From NCBI RefSeq assembly GCF_009363155.1, contig NZ_CP045302.1:4075001-4139000 (forward strand): DNA of 64,000 nt, in the 5' to 3' direction. The position numbers and the translations under genes are program-made. Shown piece by piece: positions 46,046 to 54,202 of this stretch (positions within the stretch are counted from its first letter, which is position 1; every line of letters begins with the position of its first letter). Source of the stretch: Azotobacter salinestris. Its GTDB lineage: Bacteria; Pseudomonadota; Gammaproteobacteria; Pseudomonadales; Pseudomonadaceae. Under the pieces are notes generated by a model, which did no database searches, had not been told where the DNA came from, and saw nothing but the letters and a program-made list of their open reading frames with translations.

Positions 46046-46348
46046 CTATGCCGGCCGGGCAGGTACAAGCTCGGCGTGGAGCTTGATGCCCAGCGCTCCC
46101 ATCACCTTCATGATGGTGGCCAGGCTGGGATTGCCGTCCGCAGACAACGCCTTGTACAGCCCCTCGCGGGTCAAGCCGGTGTCGCGGGCAAGCTGGGCCA
46201 TGCCGCGGGCACGGGCAATATCGCCCAGCGCAGCAGCCAGCAACGCGGGATCGTTCTCTTCGAGGCAGGCCTCCAAGTACAGGGCCATGTCCTCTTCGGT
46301 CGCCAGGTGGTCAACAACGTCCCATTGGGTCAGCGTGGTTTTCGTCAT
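46046..46348 (-). CDS. HigA-like antitoxin (HI1420 type)
   Basis: 100 residues with an HTH of the addiction-module antidote family (ARGMAQLARDTGLTREGLYKALSADGNPSLATIMKVMGALG, spread over 48-88). It lies nine bases after the toxin gene. It should bind and neutralise the RelE-fold toxin and repress the operon. Confidence 0.85.
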   Translation of the reverse strand: MTKTTLTQWDVVDHLATEEDMALYLEACLEENDPALLAAALGDIARARGMAQLARDTGLTREGLYKALSADGNPSLATIMKVMGALGIKLHAELVPARPA

Positions 46349-46357
46349 GGTGTCCTC

Positions 46358-46648
46358 CTACAGGTCACGCGCCAGCTTGATGGCTGTCTTGATGTCTTTG
46401 TCCTGGCTGGACTTGTCGCCGCCGGCCAGCAGGATGACCAGTTCATGGCCACGCTGGACGAAATACACCCGGTAGCCTGGGCCGTAGTCGATCCGCAATT
46501 CCGACACGCCTTCGCCCACCGGCTTGCAGTCACCCAACGCGCCAAGTCCGACCCGGCGCAGCCTGGCGTTGATACGGGCTCGCGCTCGCGCATCCCGCAA
46601 GGCGGAGAACCATTTGCTGTAGGTGTCGGTTTGAATGAGTACGGGCAT
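46358..46648 (-). CDS. RelE/HigB-like toxin (HI1419 type)
   Basis: 96 residues from MPVLIQTDTYSKWFSALRD. The RelE/ParE-superfamily fold is marked by LRDARARARINARLRRV, VSELRIDYGPGYRVYFVQRG and LLAGGDKSSQDKDI. These toxins are ribosome-dependent RNases or related. It leads the operon toxin, antitoxin, BrnA-like. It may stabilise the element in the host. Confidence 0.85.
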   Translation of the reverse strand: MPVLIQTDTYSKWFSALRDARARARINARLRRVGLGALGDCKPVGEGVSELRIDYGPGYRVYFVQRGHELVILLAGGDKSSQDKDIKTAIKLARDL

Positions 46649-46787
46649 GGGCAAACTGTAAACCACAGTTCACGCATCATCAATCTGAAACCGGGGGTTG
46701 CACGCGCCAGCAGCTGGCGCTACTCTGCGCCCGTCACGGTCAATCCCGTGGCCGGGCGTCGCGGCCCGAACTACCAAACGGCGCAAC

Positions 46788-46973
46788 AGCGCCCCACTCC
46801 GACAGCAGGCGCTTTTTTTGTGCCCGCTGTTCTGTGTTATGGCGGCTGTGCGTGGGAGACCGAAAGGTCTGCCGGTCTCCGTTTGGGCCGGTCCGCGAAC
46901 CTGCGCACAGCTGCCACCCTAAATCGCGTCGCGGCGATTCGTGGCAGCTCCACACCAAACGGAGCTGTACCCC
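46788..46973 (+). ncRNA. Structured leader region, P4-immunity-like
   Basis: In order: an intrinsic terminator (AGCGCC / GGCGCT with a T-run, 46788-46819); AGACC-GAAA-GGTCT (46857-46870), which competes with GGAGACC / GGTCTCC (46855-46880); AGCTGCCAC / GTGGCAGCT (46909-46949); and CAGCTCC / GGAGCTG (46945-46967), which uses bases of the former stem and hides the GGAG before the 46974 ATG. Position and design resemble the P4 CI RNA region. Transcription is not shown. Confidence 0.5.
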
Positions 46974-47144
46974 ATGAAGCACGACCCCGCCCTCAATCCG
47001 TCCGCATTCCGACAACGCGCCGCCGCGCACCGCGCCATGGCCCTGGCCGCCCTGCGCGCCGACTCCTCCCTGTCCGTCCGCCTCAAGCGCTACAACGACC
47101 ACATGGCCAAGGCCCGCGCCCTGGAAGCGGAGGTGCTGGCATGA
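46974..47144 (+). CDS. Small basic protein, unknown
   Basis: 56 residues (MKHDPALNPSAFRQRAAAHR...), helical, Ala and Arg rich. Its GGAGCTG Shine-Dalgarno can be sequestered by the hairpin described in the leader. It overlaps the next gene by four bases and heads a run of overlapping small genes up to the DUF927 gene. Confidence 0.65.
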   Translation: MKHDPALNPSAFRQRAAAHRAMALAALRADSSLSVRLKRYNDHMAKARALEAEVLA

Positions 47145-47443
47145 GCGCCCCGGACTGGAATGCCCTGCTGCCGAATCACGAAGCCATCGTGGCCATGAGC
47201 CCGGAGAAGCTGGAAGCCGTAGCCATGGCGGCCGATAGCTATTCCTCGACCCTCGGTCACGGGATCGCCGCCATCGGCAACCTGCTGGCGGGCGCCGCAT
47301 CGAGCAATCAAGGCCTCGATCCTGATGCGATCCACGACCTGGGCTGGCTGCTCGAATCGCTCGGGAAGCTCTCCGCCAAGCTGGCCGACACCGGCAACTG
47401 CATCAACGACTGCCGCAACGCCAAGCAAGGGGGTGCGCAATGA
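47141..47443 (+). CDS. Unknown 100-residue protein
   Basis: Starts MSAPDWNALLPNHEAIVAMS. Helical and heptad-like (LGWLLESLGKLSAKLADTGNCIND). No recognised domain. ATG overlaps the previous stop and its stop overlaps the next start, so translation is probably coupled. Confidence 0.6.
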   Translation: MSAPDWNALLPNHEAIVAMSPEKLEAVAMAADSYSSTLGHGIAAIGNLLAGAASSNQGLDPDAIHDLGWLLESLGKLSAKLADTGNCINDCRNAKQGGAQ

Positions 47444-47805
47444 AGCCAATCAGGCTCGGTAGCGGCCAGCTGGTGACAGTCGCCCATGCGGGATTTGCTC
47501 AGGCTTACGTAGCCATTCATTTCCCTGACGGCCTCCGGCGAACGATGCCCGGCGTTATCAGCGGAGCACTTGCTGGTGAGCTGCTCGGGATGCTCGCGCC
47601 CGAGTTCCCTGAGTGCAAACTGAGCATCTGCCGCATACCCCGCGAACTGCATGACTTTCCCGAGGCTGAGCGCAAGTCCGACCGTGTGAAGGATTTAGTC
47701 ATCCGCCTACGCGGATCGCATCGTCCTGGCCATGAGTTCCTTCGACTCATTGGCTACTTCGGATCAGACGCCAAGCCACTGCCACACGCCAAGCTGAGGG
47801 CTTAA
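47440..47805 (+). CDS. Unknown 121-residue protein
   Basis: Starts MKPIRLGSGQLVTVAHAGFAQ. Mixed alpha/beta with several His and Cys (CKLSICRIPRELHDF). No recognised family. Four-base overlap with the previous gene; three-base gap to the next. Confidence 0.6.
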   Translation: MKPIRLGSGQLVTVAHAGFAQAYVAIHFPDGLRRTMPGVISGALAGELLGMLAPEFPECKLSICRIPRELHDFPEAERKSDRVKDLVIRLRGSHRPGHEFLRLIGYFGSDAKPLPHAKLRA

Positions 47806-47808
47806 CCC

Positions 47809-48348
47809 ATGACTGATTTTCAACGCTGCCAGAAGGCGGCGCAGGCCTCGCTCGGCCTGAAGAAAGCCATTGCCTACCTGGAAGGCCAACCAATGAGCAT
47901 GGTTCATCACTACACGACCGAGCTACATCACCTGCCGCTGATCCTCGTATCTGGTGAACTGCGCCCCAGCAATGCCGGTGCCGAGCATGAGCCGCCGCTG
48001 CTGTGGTTCTCCCGCGCCCAACGCTGGGAGGCGACGGCCACCAAGATGATCCACGGCCCGAGCGGGCTGCGCCTGCTGACCTTTGCCGAGCAACTGGCCG
48101 CCTTCGGGTGCGTGCGCCTCTCGCTGCCTGCCGACGATCCGCGCCTGATGAGTTGGGCGGATGCCTGCAAGTACGCGGGGATTGGCAGCACCGCCCGCCG
48201 CAAGCTTGAGGCTGTGGGGCGCAAGCGTGGCGGCTTGCCGTCCGACTGGCTGGCCATCGCTGGCGCTGTGTCGCTGGCTGACGTGCGCTCGCAACGCTTC
48301 GACGGCAGCGCATGGGTAGACCTGGAGAACATCGGGGGGGCCGTATGA
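47809..48348 (+). CDS. Unknown protein with HYTT...LRPS motif
   Basis: 179 residues. The N-terminal part reads MVHHYTTELHHLPLILVSGELRPS followed by EPPLLWFSRAQRWE (split over 31-75), which recalls the first strand-helix of DarT/ART-fold ADP-ribosyltransferases or related phage proteins, but no catalytic set can be assigned. The C-terminal half contains a helical DNA-binding-like part (WADACKYAGIGSTARRKLEAVGR). Function unknown. Confidence 0.6.
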   Translation: MTDFQRCQKAAQASLGLKKAIAYLEGQPMSMVHHYTTELHHLPLILVSGELRPSNAGAEHEPPLLWFSRAQRWEATATKMIHGPSGLRLLTFAEQLAAFGCVRLSLPADDPRLMSWADACKYAGIGSTARRKLEAVGRKRGGLPSDWLAIAGAVSLADVRSQRFDGSAWVDLENIGGAV

Positions 48349-48566
48349 GCATCGTCCCGTTCAAGTCGAAGCGTGGCGGCAACGGCGGAGAGCCGCCGCA
48401 CATCGATAACGAAAGCTACACGCAGCTGCTCGATACCCTCATCGGCCTTTTCGAGCTGTGCGTCAAGGAAAGCAGCCAGGGCCGGGATATCACCGAGTTG
48501 GAGCGCCTGACCCGGCAGTTGGAGCGTCTGACCGAGCGGTTCACCCCGCCGAAGGGGGCCGCATGA
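48345..48566 (+). CDS. Small acidic helical protein, unknown
   Basis: 73 residues (MSIVPFKSKRGGNGGEPP...). The second half is a predicted coiled coil (DITELERLTRQLERLTERF). It overlaps both neighbours by four bases. Coupling to the DUF927 protein suggests a helper role in replication; this is a guess. Confidence 0.55.
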   Translation: MSIVPFKSKRGGNGGEPPHIDNESYTQLLDTLIGLFELCVKESSQGRDITELERLTRQLERLTERFTPPKGAA

Positions 48567-50677
48567 ACGGTCCTTGCGATCCGCTGGACCTGCTGCTGTC
48601 GCGGCTGCACGGCGTGAAGAAGCACGGCGAGCGTCACGTCGCCTGCTGCCCTGCCCACCAAGACAAGTCGCCCTCCCTGAGCCAGGAGCAGCGCCAGCAG
48701 TACCGACGCGAGCAGCTGGAGAAGGAGCGCTATTTCGAGCGCCTGATCGTCGAGTCGGGCAACGGCGCACTGGCCAAGGGTACGGAACTATCCGGCGAGG
48801 ACGTCGCCCGGATGGCGCTGGCGCAGGAGCGGATAGACCGGCTCGACCGGCAACTCGCCGAACCGGCCGAGTTCGAGCCGCCCATGGTGGAACCGGAGCG
48901 CCCCTGCTGGGGCGTCTACGAGGGCTGGGTACGGAACGAGAAGGGCGCCAGGCTCAAGCCGGGCGTGTACTGGCACGGCTACCGGCGCACCAAGGAGGAC
49001 GAGGAGGCAGAGCTGAGCGACGACCGCGAGCGCCCGTTGCGCGACGACTGGATCGCCACGCCGGTGTTCGTCGTGGCCCGCACCCTCAACAGCGACGACG
49101 GCACGGAGGGCCGCCTGCTGCGCCTGGTGACGCATGGCGGGGACAGGGAATGGACCATGCCCATGGAGACGCTGGGCGGCAGCGGCGAGGAAATCAGGCG
49201 CGCCCTGTTCGCCCTGGGGGCGGTGATCGCCCCGCGCCAGCGTGGCCGCTTCATGGAGTACCTGCTCGACCAGCAGCCCCGCCAGACCATCGCCACCACC
49301 GGCCGGCCGGGCTGGCACGAGTCGGGGATGTTCGTCCTGCCCCACCGCACCCTCGGCGGCGACGGCGTGCGCTACCAGTCGTCCGGCCGTGCGCCGGACC
49401 TATTCCGCGTGCGCGGCGAGCTGGCGCAGTGGCAAGAGCAGATCGCCGCCCGCTGCCTGGGCAATCCGGTGTTGACCCTGGCCGTCGGCTGCGCGCTGGC
49501 CGGACCGCTGCTCAACTTGGTCAAGGTGAACGGCGGCGGGGTCCACCTGGTCGGCGACAGCTCCAAGGGCAAGTCGCTGGCGCAGTTGATCGGCGCCTCG
49601 GTGTGGGGCGATCCGGGGCCGGCGGGCTTCGGTGCCTCCTGGTGCATGACCAAGAACGGACTGGAGATCGAAGCCGCCTCGCGCAACGACACCCTGCTGT
49701 CGCTGGACGAGATCAAGCGCGCCAACCCGAAAGACATTCAGGAGATGGCCTACTCGCTGGCCAACGGGTGCGGCAAGGGCACCATGAACCGCGAGCGGGA
49801 AGGACGCGCCAAGCTCTCCTGGCGCCTGCTGACTCTCTCCAGCGGTGAGCGGTCGCTCTCCGAGCATGCGGCGCTGTCGGGCGATCCGGCCCATGCTGGC
49901 GCCGAGCTGCGCATGGTGGACGTGGACGCCGGCAACCGCACTCACGGCGCTTTCGACGATTGTCATGGCCTGGACGGGGCGACATTTCACCGCGCCCTAA
50001 CCGGCGCCGTCGGCGAGCATTACGGCCACCTGGGGCCGGCCTTCGTCGAGAAGCTGACCGCCGGCAATGACCGTGACGGGCTGCTGGAAGCCTTCGCCAA
50101 GGTACGCGCCCACTTCCAAGCCGACAGCGCGCAGGCCGGGCGGGTAGCGGATCGCTTCGCCGTCGTCGCCCTGGCCGGCGAGATGGCCATCGCCTACGGC
50201 CTGCTGCCCTGGCCGGTGGGCACCGGCCTGGCCGACAGCCTGCTGCTGTACCGCGAGTGGCTGGAGCGGGTGGGCAGCGGCAATGCCGAGGACCGCCAGA
50301 TACTCGCCAGCATCGCCCGGTTCATCGAGCGCCACGGCGACAGCCGATTCTCCAGCGTGCATGCCGCCGAGACGGACAGCCGCGTCACCAACCGGGCCGG
50401 CTACTGGGAGGACGAGCCAGGACGGCGCCTGTACCTGTTCAACACCTCCGGCTTGCAGGAGGCCGCCCATGGCTTCGGGCTGGCGCGCATCGTCACGGCG
50501 CTGGATACGGCCGGCGCCATCGCCAAGCGCGACATCGAGAAGGGCCAGAAGCGCAACACCAAGAAGTACACGCTGCCCGGCAGCGACGGCAAAGGACGGC
50601 GCCCCGGCCTGTACGTGATCGACCCCGACCGACTGGAGATGGCCGGCACCGACGACAACGAACACACAGGAACCTAG
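48563..50677 (+). CDS. DUF927 helicase-like protein with truncated CHC2 zinc finger
   Basis: 704 residues. Residues 1-40 resemble the first half of a primase CHC2 zinc finger (CCPAHQDKSPSLS), but the second cysteine pair is missing. Residues 41-100 look like the helical tail of zinc-finger regulators of islands, and about 115-550 is DUF927 with Walker A GDSSKGKS (331-338) and Walker B LLSLDE (378-383). DUF927 is related to P4 alpha-type superfamily 3 helicases. It is probably the replication or mobilisation ATPase of the element; it looks like a fusion created by internal deletion. Confidence 0.8.
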   Translation: MNGPCDPLDLLLSRLHGVKKHGERHVACCPAHQDKSPSLSQEQRQQYRREQLEKERYFERLIVESGNGALAKGTELSGEDVARMALAQERIDRLDRQLAEPAEFEPPMVEPERPCWGVYEGWVRNEKGARLKPGVYWHGYRRTKEDEEAELSDDRERPLRDDWIATPVFVVARTLNSDDGTEGRLLRLVTHGGDREWTMPMETLGGSGEEIRRALFALGAVIAPRQRGRFMEYLLDQQPRQTIATTGRPGWHESGMFVLPHRTLGGDGVRYQSSGRAPDLFRVRGELAQWQEQIAARCLGNPVLTLAVGCALAGPLLNLVKVNGGGVHLVGDSSKGKSLAQLIGASVWGDPGPAGFGASWCMTKNGLEIEAASRNDTLLSLDEIKRANPKDIQEMAYSLANGCGKGTMNREREGRAKLSWRLLTLSSGERSLSEHAALSGDPAHAGAELRMVDVDAGNRTHGAFDDCHGLDGATFHRALTGAVGEHYGHLGPAFVEKLTAGNDRDGLLEAFAKVRAHFQADSAQAGRVADRFAVVALAGEMAIAYGLLPWPVGTGLADSLLLYREWLERVGSGNAEDRQILASIARFIERHGDSRFSSVHAAETDSRVTNRAGYWEDEPGRRLYLFNTSGLQEAAHGFGLARIVTALDTAGAIAKRDIEKGQKRNTKKYTLPGSDGKGRRPGLYVIDPDRLEMAGTDDNEHTGT

Positions 50678-50985
50678 AAACCAAGGGACAGCAGGGACAA
50701 AGGGACAGAGCCAGTAGCGGCGCGGCTTCCAGCCATGTTTTGGACTGTCCCTTAGAGAGAGAGCGGAGGGACAAAGGGACACACACCACCTTGTGAATAA
50801 AGGAGCCTCGCCATCTGCTCCATTCCGGTTTGCCTGTCCCTGAAAACTGGCCAGGGACTGCCGTCCCTAGGTTGCAGGGACGGCTAAAACCCGCGCGGCA
50901 CTAAGGCTGTAGAGGTTTTGTCCCTTGGTCCCTCGGATTTTTGATTTCTAGAGAAACATTTGATGAGTAACGCGAGGAAGGCCCC
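50678..50985. repeat. Core-repeat family, copy C, with GGGACA flanks
   Basis: Non-coding, 308 bp. The core at 50711-50734 reads CCAGTAGCGGCGCGGCTT plus CCAGCC. The left flank has AAGGGACA at 50683 and 50700 with CAGGGACAA between them; the inverted TGTCCCTT is at 50746-50753; then GGAGGGACAAAGGGACA. Further GGGAC and GTCCC words continue to about 50930, including a second partial core (CGCGCGGC). Confidence 0.75.
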
Positions 50986-51357
50986 ATGACCCTGCTGGCG
51001 GAACTGTTCGAGCGACTGAAAAACGAGCCCGAAAAAGCAGGCAACTTCCCTGAAAATGCAGGTAAGTCCATCCCTTTGGCGAGCGTGGTGGAGGTCGCCA
51101 GCAGGCCGACAGCCATCAATGACCACCAGCCCGCCCCGGAGCCGCTACAAGCGACGACAGCAGCACCGGCAGCATCAACCCCAGCGCCAGCAGCGGAGCG
51201 CCCAGCAGAGGCCGTCACGGAGCCTAAGCGCAACGCCTGGACGATCACCCGAGGCGGAAAGCCGATCTGCACGATCTGCGGCGCCCCCATGACCTATGCC
51301 GAAGCCCTGGCCGAAGCGCGCTGGCGCTGGCCGGATGCCGACATTCTGGAGAACTGA
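50986..51357 (+). CDS. Unknown protein with CxxC end motif
   Basis: 123 residues. An Ala/Pro-rich linker (about 45-85) joins a short N-terminal helix to a conserved-looking C-terminus PICTICGAPMTYAEALAEARWRW, where CTIC could be half of a zinc-binding site. Typical of small island or prophage proteins. It ends three bases before the next gene. Confidence 0.6.
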   Translation: MTLLAELFERLKNEPEKAGNFPENAGKSIPLASVVEVASRPTAINDHQPAPEPLQATTAAPAASTPAPAAERPAEAVTEPKRNAWTITRGGKPICTICGAPMTYAEALAEARWRWPDADILEN

Positions 51358-51360
51358 TCC

Positions 51361-52275
51361 ATGACCACGACCACGAAACAGCGGGTTTCAGAGCAACAGC
51401 GCCAGCAGGTTCTCGATCTGCGCCGCCGGCTGTCGCTGCGCGAGGTGGCCACCGCCACCGGCCTGCCGCTGGGCACGGTGAAGACCCTGGTTTCACGCTC
51501 CGGCGCCTTCCGCGACAACGAGCAGCACCGCGCCCTGTTCGCCCTGCCGCCGATCCACGAGAGCGTCGGGACGCTGCCGTCCGTACCGGAGCTGCCGCCG
51601 CAGGAAGCCGTCACCGGCGACAAGGAGGTGGATGCCGTGCTGTGGCTGCATAGCGTGATCGGCACCGGGCAGGCCGTGCTGATCGAGCGGGCCATGGAGG
51701 CCGCCAAGAAGATCGAGACGCCGCTCGCCGTGCTGGAGAAGCGCTATCGGGACCATCTGGTGAGGACCAATCCCGGCAATCCGTTCGCGGCCATGTCCTC
51801 CTTCGGCTTCGCCGACCTGGAGGGACTGGCGGCCCGTGCCATCGAGAAGCACCGGCTACGGCTGGAGGGGGCCGCCCGCTTCGGCGACGTCCTGCTGGCC
51901 GACACCGAGGCCGAGGTCTTCTGCATCAAGGCGCTGCGCGGGTTGAAGCGTGGCGGGATGCTGGACGATTACGACAAGGACAAGGCGGCCCAGCGCTTCC
52001 GGGCCAATCCCGAGCTGATGCCGCACACCCTGGCCGACTGCCTGCACGAGCTGGACTACTGGGACCGGCTCTATCGGCTGCGGAACGCCGTGGACATCTA
52101 CGCCAGCGACGGCCCGCCCCAAGCGAGAGCCCGCGAGTGGTTCGTGTTCGGCCTGCTGGCGGAGATTCGCCCCCAACACAAGGACGAGGCCAAGGCGGTA
52201 TTCCGCTACCTGGTCGAGCACCAGCGGCAGGACGCGAGCGAGGCCGACGCCATCCTGGAAAACCTGATCGGCTGA
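51361..52275 (+). CDS. HTH protein of unknown function
   Basis: 304 residues. The N-terminal segment LRRRLSLREVATATGLPLGTVKTLVSRSG (about 20-48) is a Trp-repressor/sigma-4-like helix-turn-helix. The rest is helical and acidic (AVLEKRYRDHL, DYDKDKAAQRF). No known full-length family. It may bind the intergenic repeats of the element, but there is no direct evidence. Confidence 0.6.
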   Translation: MTTTTKQRVSEQQRQQVLDLRRRLSLREVATATGLPLGTVKTLVSRSGAFRDNEQHRALFALPPIHESVGTLPSVPELPPQEAVTGDKEVDAVLWLHSVIGTGQAVLIERAMEAAKKIETPLAVLEKRYRDHLVRTNPGNPFAAMSSFGFADLEGLAARAIEKHRLRLEGAARFGDVLLADTEAEVFCIKALRGLKRGGMLDDYDKDKAAQRFRANPELMPHTLADCLHELDYWDRLYRLRNAVDIYASDGPPQARAREWFVFGLLAEIRPQHKDEAKAVFRYLVEHQRQDASEADAILENLIG

Positions 52276-52334
52276 CCTGAAAACCTGCGCCATGCAGGTT
52301 TCGGCAGCACCCCCGATTCTTGGAGAACTGATCC

Positions 52335-53012
52335 ATGACCATGAGCCACCCTCAAGCCGTTCTGATCCTGGCCGGCATCGCGCAGAAGCCGGGCACCACC
52401 AAACGCGACAGCCTGACCATTGCCCGCCGCGTGCTGCGCCGTATCTGCGCCTACCGCGAAGCCATCCACGACCAGCGCCGCGCCCTGCGCCGGGAGGCCG
52501 CCAAGCTGCGGGCGTTCGAGCCGTTCACCAAGCAACAGGCCGATGCCCTGGAGCAGCAGGCGCGGGACTATGGTGCCGCCCAGCTGGAAGCTGTCCGCCC
52601 GGTGCTGCTGGCCTATGGCGGCGACCTGATCCGCGACCATTCCGGCTATATGGAAGCCTTGGGCTTCGACGCCGTGTGCGATCTGCTCAACGTCAACACC
52701 GTGGAGCGGGAACAGGCCCGCCGCGACGGGGTGGACGATCTGTCCGGGCTGGTGTTCGTTCACAACCTGGAGGACAGCGCCAGCCATCGCGGCGAGGACT
52801 TCAAGCAGGGTCCGCTGTTCGAGGCGTGTTTCGCGGCCATGGGCCACTTCATCCGCACTGCGCCCAAGGGCACGCTGCCCGATCCGTTCAGCCCGCATGG
52901 CCCGCTGTACGGCGCACCGGTTCGCATGGTCCAGCCGGACGGCACTGTGACCGTCAAGCGCCCGGACTTGACCGTCCACGACGCCAGCGGCTCCCGCGTG
53001 GTGAAGCGGTAA
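52335..53012 (+). CDS. Unknown 225-residue protein
   Basis: Starts MTMSHPQAVLILAGIAQKPG. An N-terminal Arg-rich helical part (RRVLRRICAYREAIHDQRRALRREAAKL, about 30-60) and a C-terminal mixed part ending VHDASGSRVVKR. No domain recognised. Its last codons (AAGCGGTAAGT) are duplicated in the hairpin repeats that follow. Confidence 0.6.
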   Translation: MTMSHPQAVLILAGIAQKPGTTKRDSLTIARRVLRRICAYREAIHDQRRALRREAAKLRAFEPFTKQQADALEQQARDYGAAQLEAVRPVLLAYGGDLIRDHSGYMEALGFDAVCDLLNVNTVEREQARRDGVDDLSGLVFVHNLEDSASHRGEDFKQGPLFEACFAAMGHFIRTAPKGTLPDPFSPHGPLYGAPVRMVQPDGTVTVKRPDLTVHDASGSRVVKR

Positions 53013-53125
53013 GTTCGCACTGTTGGTTCGCACCCCCTTACGCGCAAGTGCGAACCGCGAACTTGAAGCGGTAAGTCCGCAGTCCGCAGTCCGCAACCCC
53101 CTACGCGTGAGTGCGGACTGCGGAC
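53011..53125. repeat. Two tandem covarying hairpins
   Basis: Unit 1: GGTTCGCAC / GTGCGAACC (53025-53056) with an outer pair AAGTTCGC / GCGAACTT (53011-53018 and 53057-53064). Unit 2: 14-base perfect arms GTCCGCAGTCCGCA / TGCGGACTGCGGAC (53082-53095 and 53112-53125). Both have a CCCC..TACGCG loop and the same upstream GAAGCGGTAAGT. The T-to-C change in the left arm is matched by A-to-G in the right arm. Confidence 0.75.
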
Positions 53126-53194
53126 CAGCCGACTGCTGGAGTACGCACGCTGGTTTCCAGTCACCAAACTTTCCAATTGATTTAGGTTCGCCCA

Positions 53195-53818
53195 ATGAGC
53201 AGAGACAAGGAGAAGGACGCGACCGAGGACTACCGCGCCCTGGACGTGCGAGCGCTTCATCGTGCTGGCGTGCTGGTGCCGGGCTGGCGCGGCAACTGGC
53301 AATGGACGCGACGGGGCGCCGTGGTGGCAACCATCGGCATCGAGGCCGAGAACCGGGACCGCGTGCGCCTGCGTTATCAAGTAACGATCCGGGGCGAGCG
53401 CCAGGCGAAGGACTACGCTGTGCCGATCACCTGGACGTCCTGTCACCTTGGAGGGGAACGCCCGTGGTTCCTATGCCCCTGCTGTGGCCGGCGCGTGGCG
53501 AAGCTGTACGCACACCGGATATTCGCCTGCCGTCACTGCCTGCGCCTGAACTATCGCAGCCAGCAGGCCAGCAAGCGGGACGCCCCTTGTGACCGCTCAT
53601 GGACGCTGCGCCGCGCCCTGGGCTGTGATGAGGGGTTCCTGTCCCTGCCTGCCGAGTTCATCCGCAAGCCCAAGGGCATGCACTGGCGGACCTTCGAGCA
53701 GAAGATAGAACAGCTCAAGCGGGTGGACGCCCGCGCCCTGGACGAAGCCCGCGCCCTGCTCGCCAGCATCGAACGCGATGTGAAGGTTGCCGAGGCGGCT
53801 CTGTCGCCGCGCTGCTGA
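53195..53818 (+). CDS. Zinc-ribbon protein of unknown function
   Basis: 207 residues. Central zinc ribbon FLCPCCGRRVAKLY ... FACRHCLRLNYRSQQ (about 90-130), preceded by a beta-rich part with WRGNWQWTRRG and followed by a helical C-terminus. Proteins of this type are frequent in islands and prophages without known function. It is the last gene before the non-coding right end of the element. Confidence 0.65.
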   Translation: MSRDKEKDATEDYRALDVRALHRAGVLVPGWRGNWQWTRRGAVVATIGIEAENRDRVRLRYQVTIRGERQAKDYAVPITWTSCHLGGERPWFLCPCCGRRVAKLYAHRIFACRHCLRLNYRSQQASKRDAPCDRSWTLRRALGCDEGFLSLPAEFIRKPKGMHWRTFEQKIEQLKRVDARALDEARALLASIERDVKVAEAALSPRC

Positions 53819-53822
53819 TGAC

Positions 53823-53866
53823 AGCACCAGACCAGCACCAGACCAGCACCAGACCAGCACCGGGCC
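53823..53866 (+). repeat. Tandem 11-base repeat
   Basis: AGCACCAGACC three times in tandem and a fourth, altered copy AGCACCGGGCC, directly after the zinc-ribbon gene. Confidence 0.9.
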
Positions 53867-54202
53867 GAGCATCGCCAGGGCTGTGACCCGCCCCCCGTCA
53901 TGGGTCCTTCCAGCCCCCGCCACCCCCTGCGGGTAATTCGCGCCCCGATCCTGGACTACATACGGGCAATTTCCCGCATGGCTGTTTCCGGTTCCGGTTT
54001 TGCCTGGGAGCCGCGCCAGCAGCCGCACAGAGGCCGGTAGCCATGCGGAAACGACCGGACATAGCCGGCCACCCTGAGCGGCACCGCCCAGCTACCCCGA
54101 ATCAGGGGGAATTGTCGGGCTGGCCGGCATTACTCGATCCGGCCTTTCTACATGCCCGGAAAGCCGGGAATGATCGCCGGCCAGTCCGGGGCGGCACCCC
54201 CG

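Noticed and set aside
45560..47443. A 627-codon frame covering the toxin-antitoxin operon
   Set aside because: It runs antisense to three recognisable genes and through the structured leader; only its last part overlaps real small genes, in another frame.
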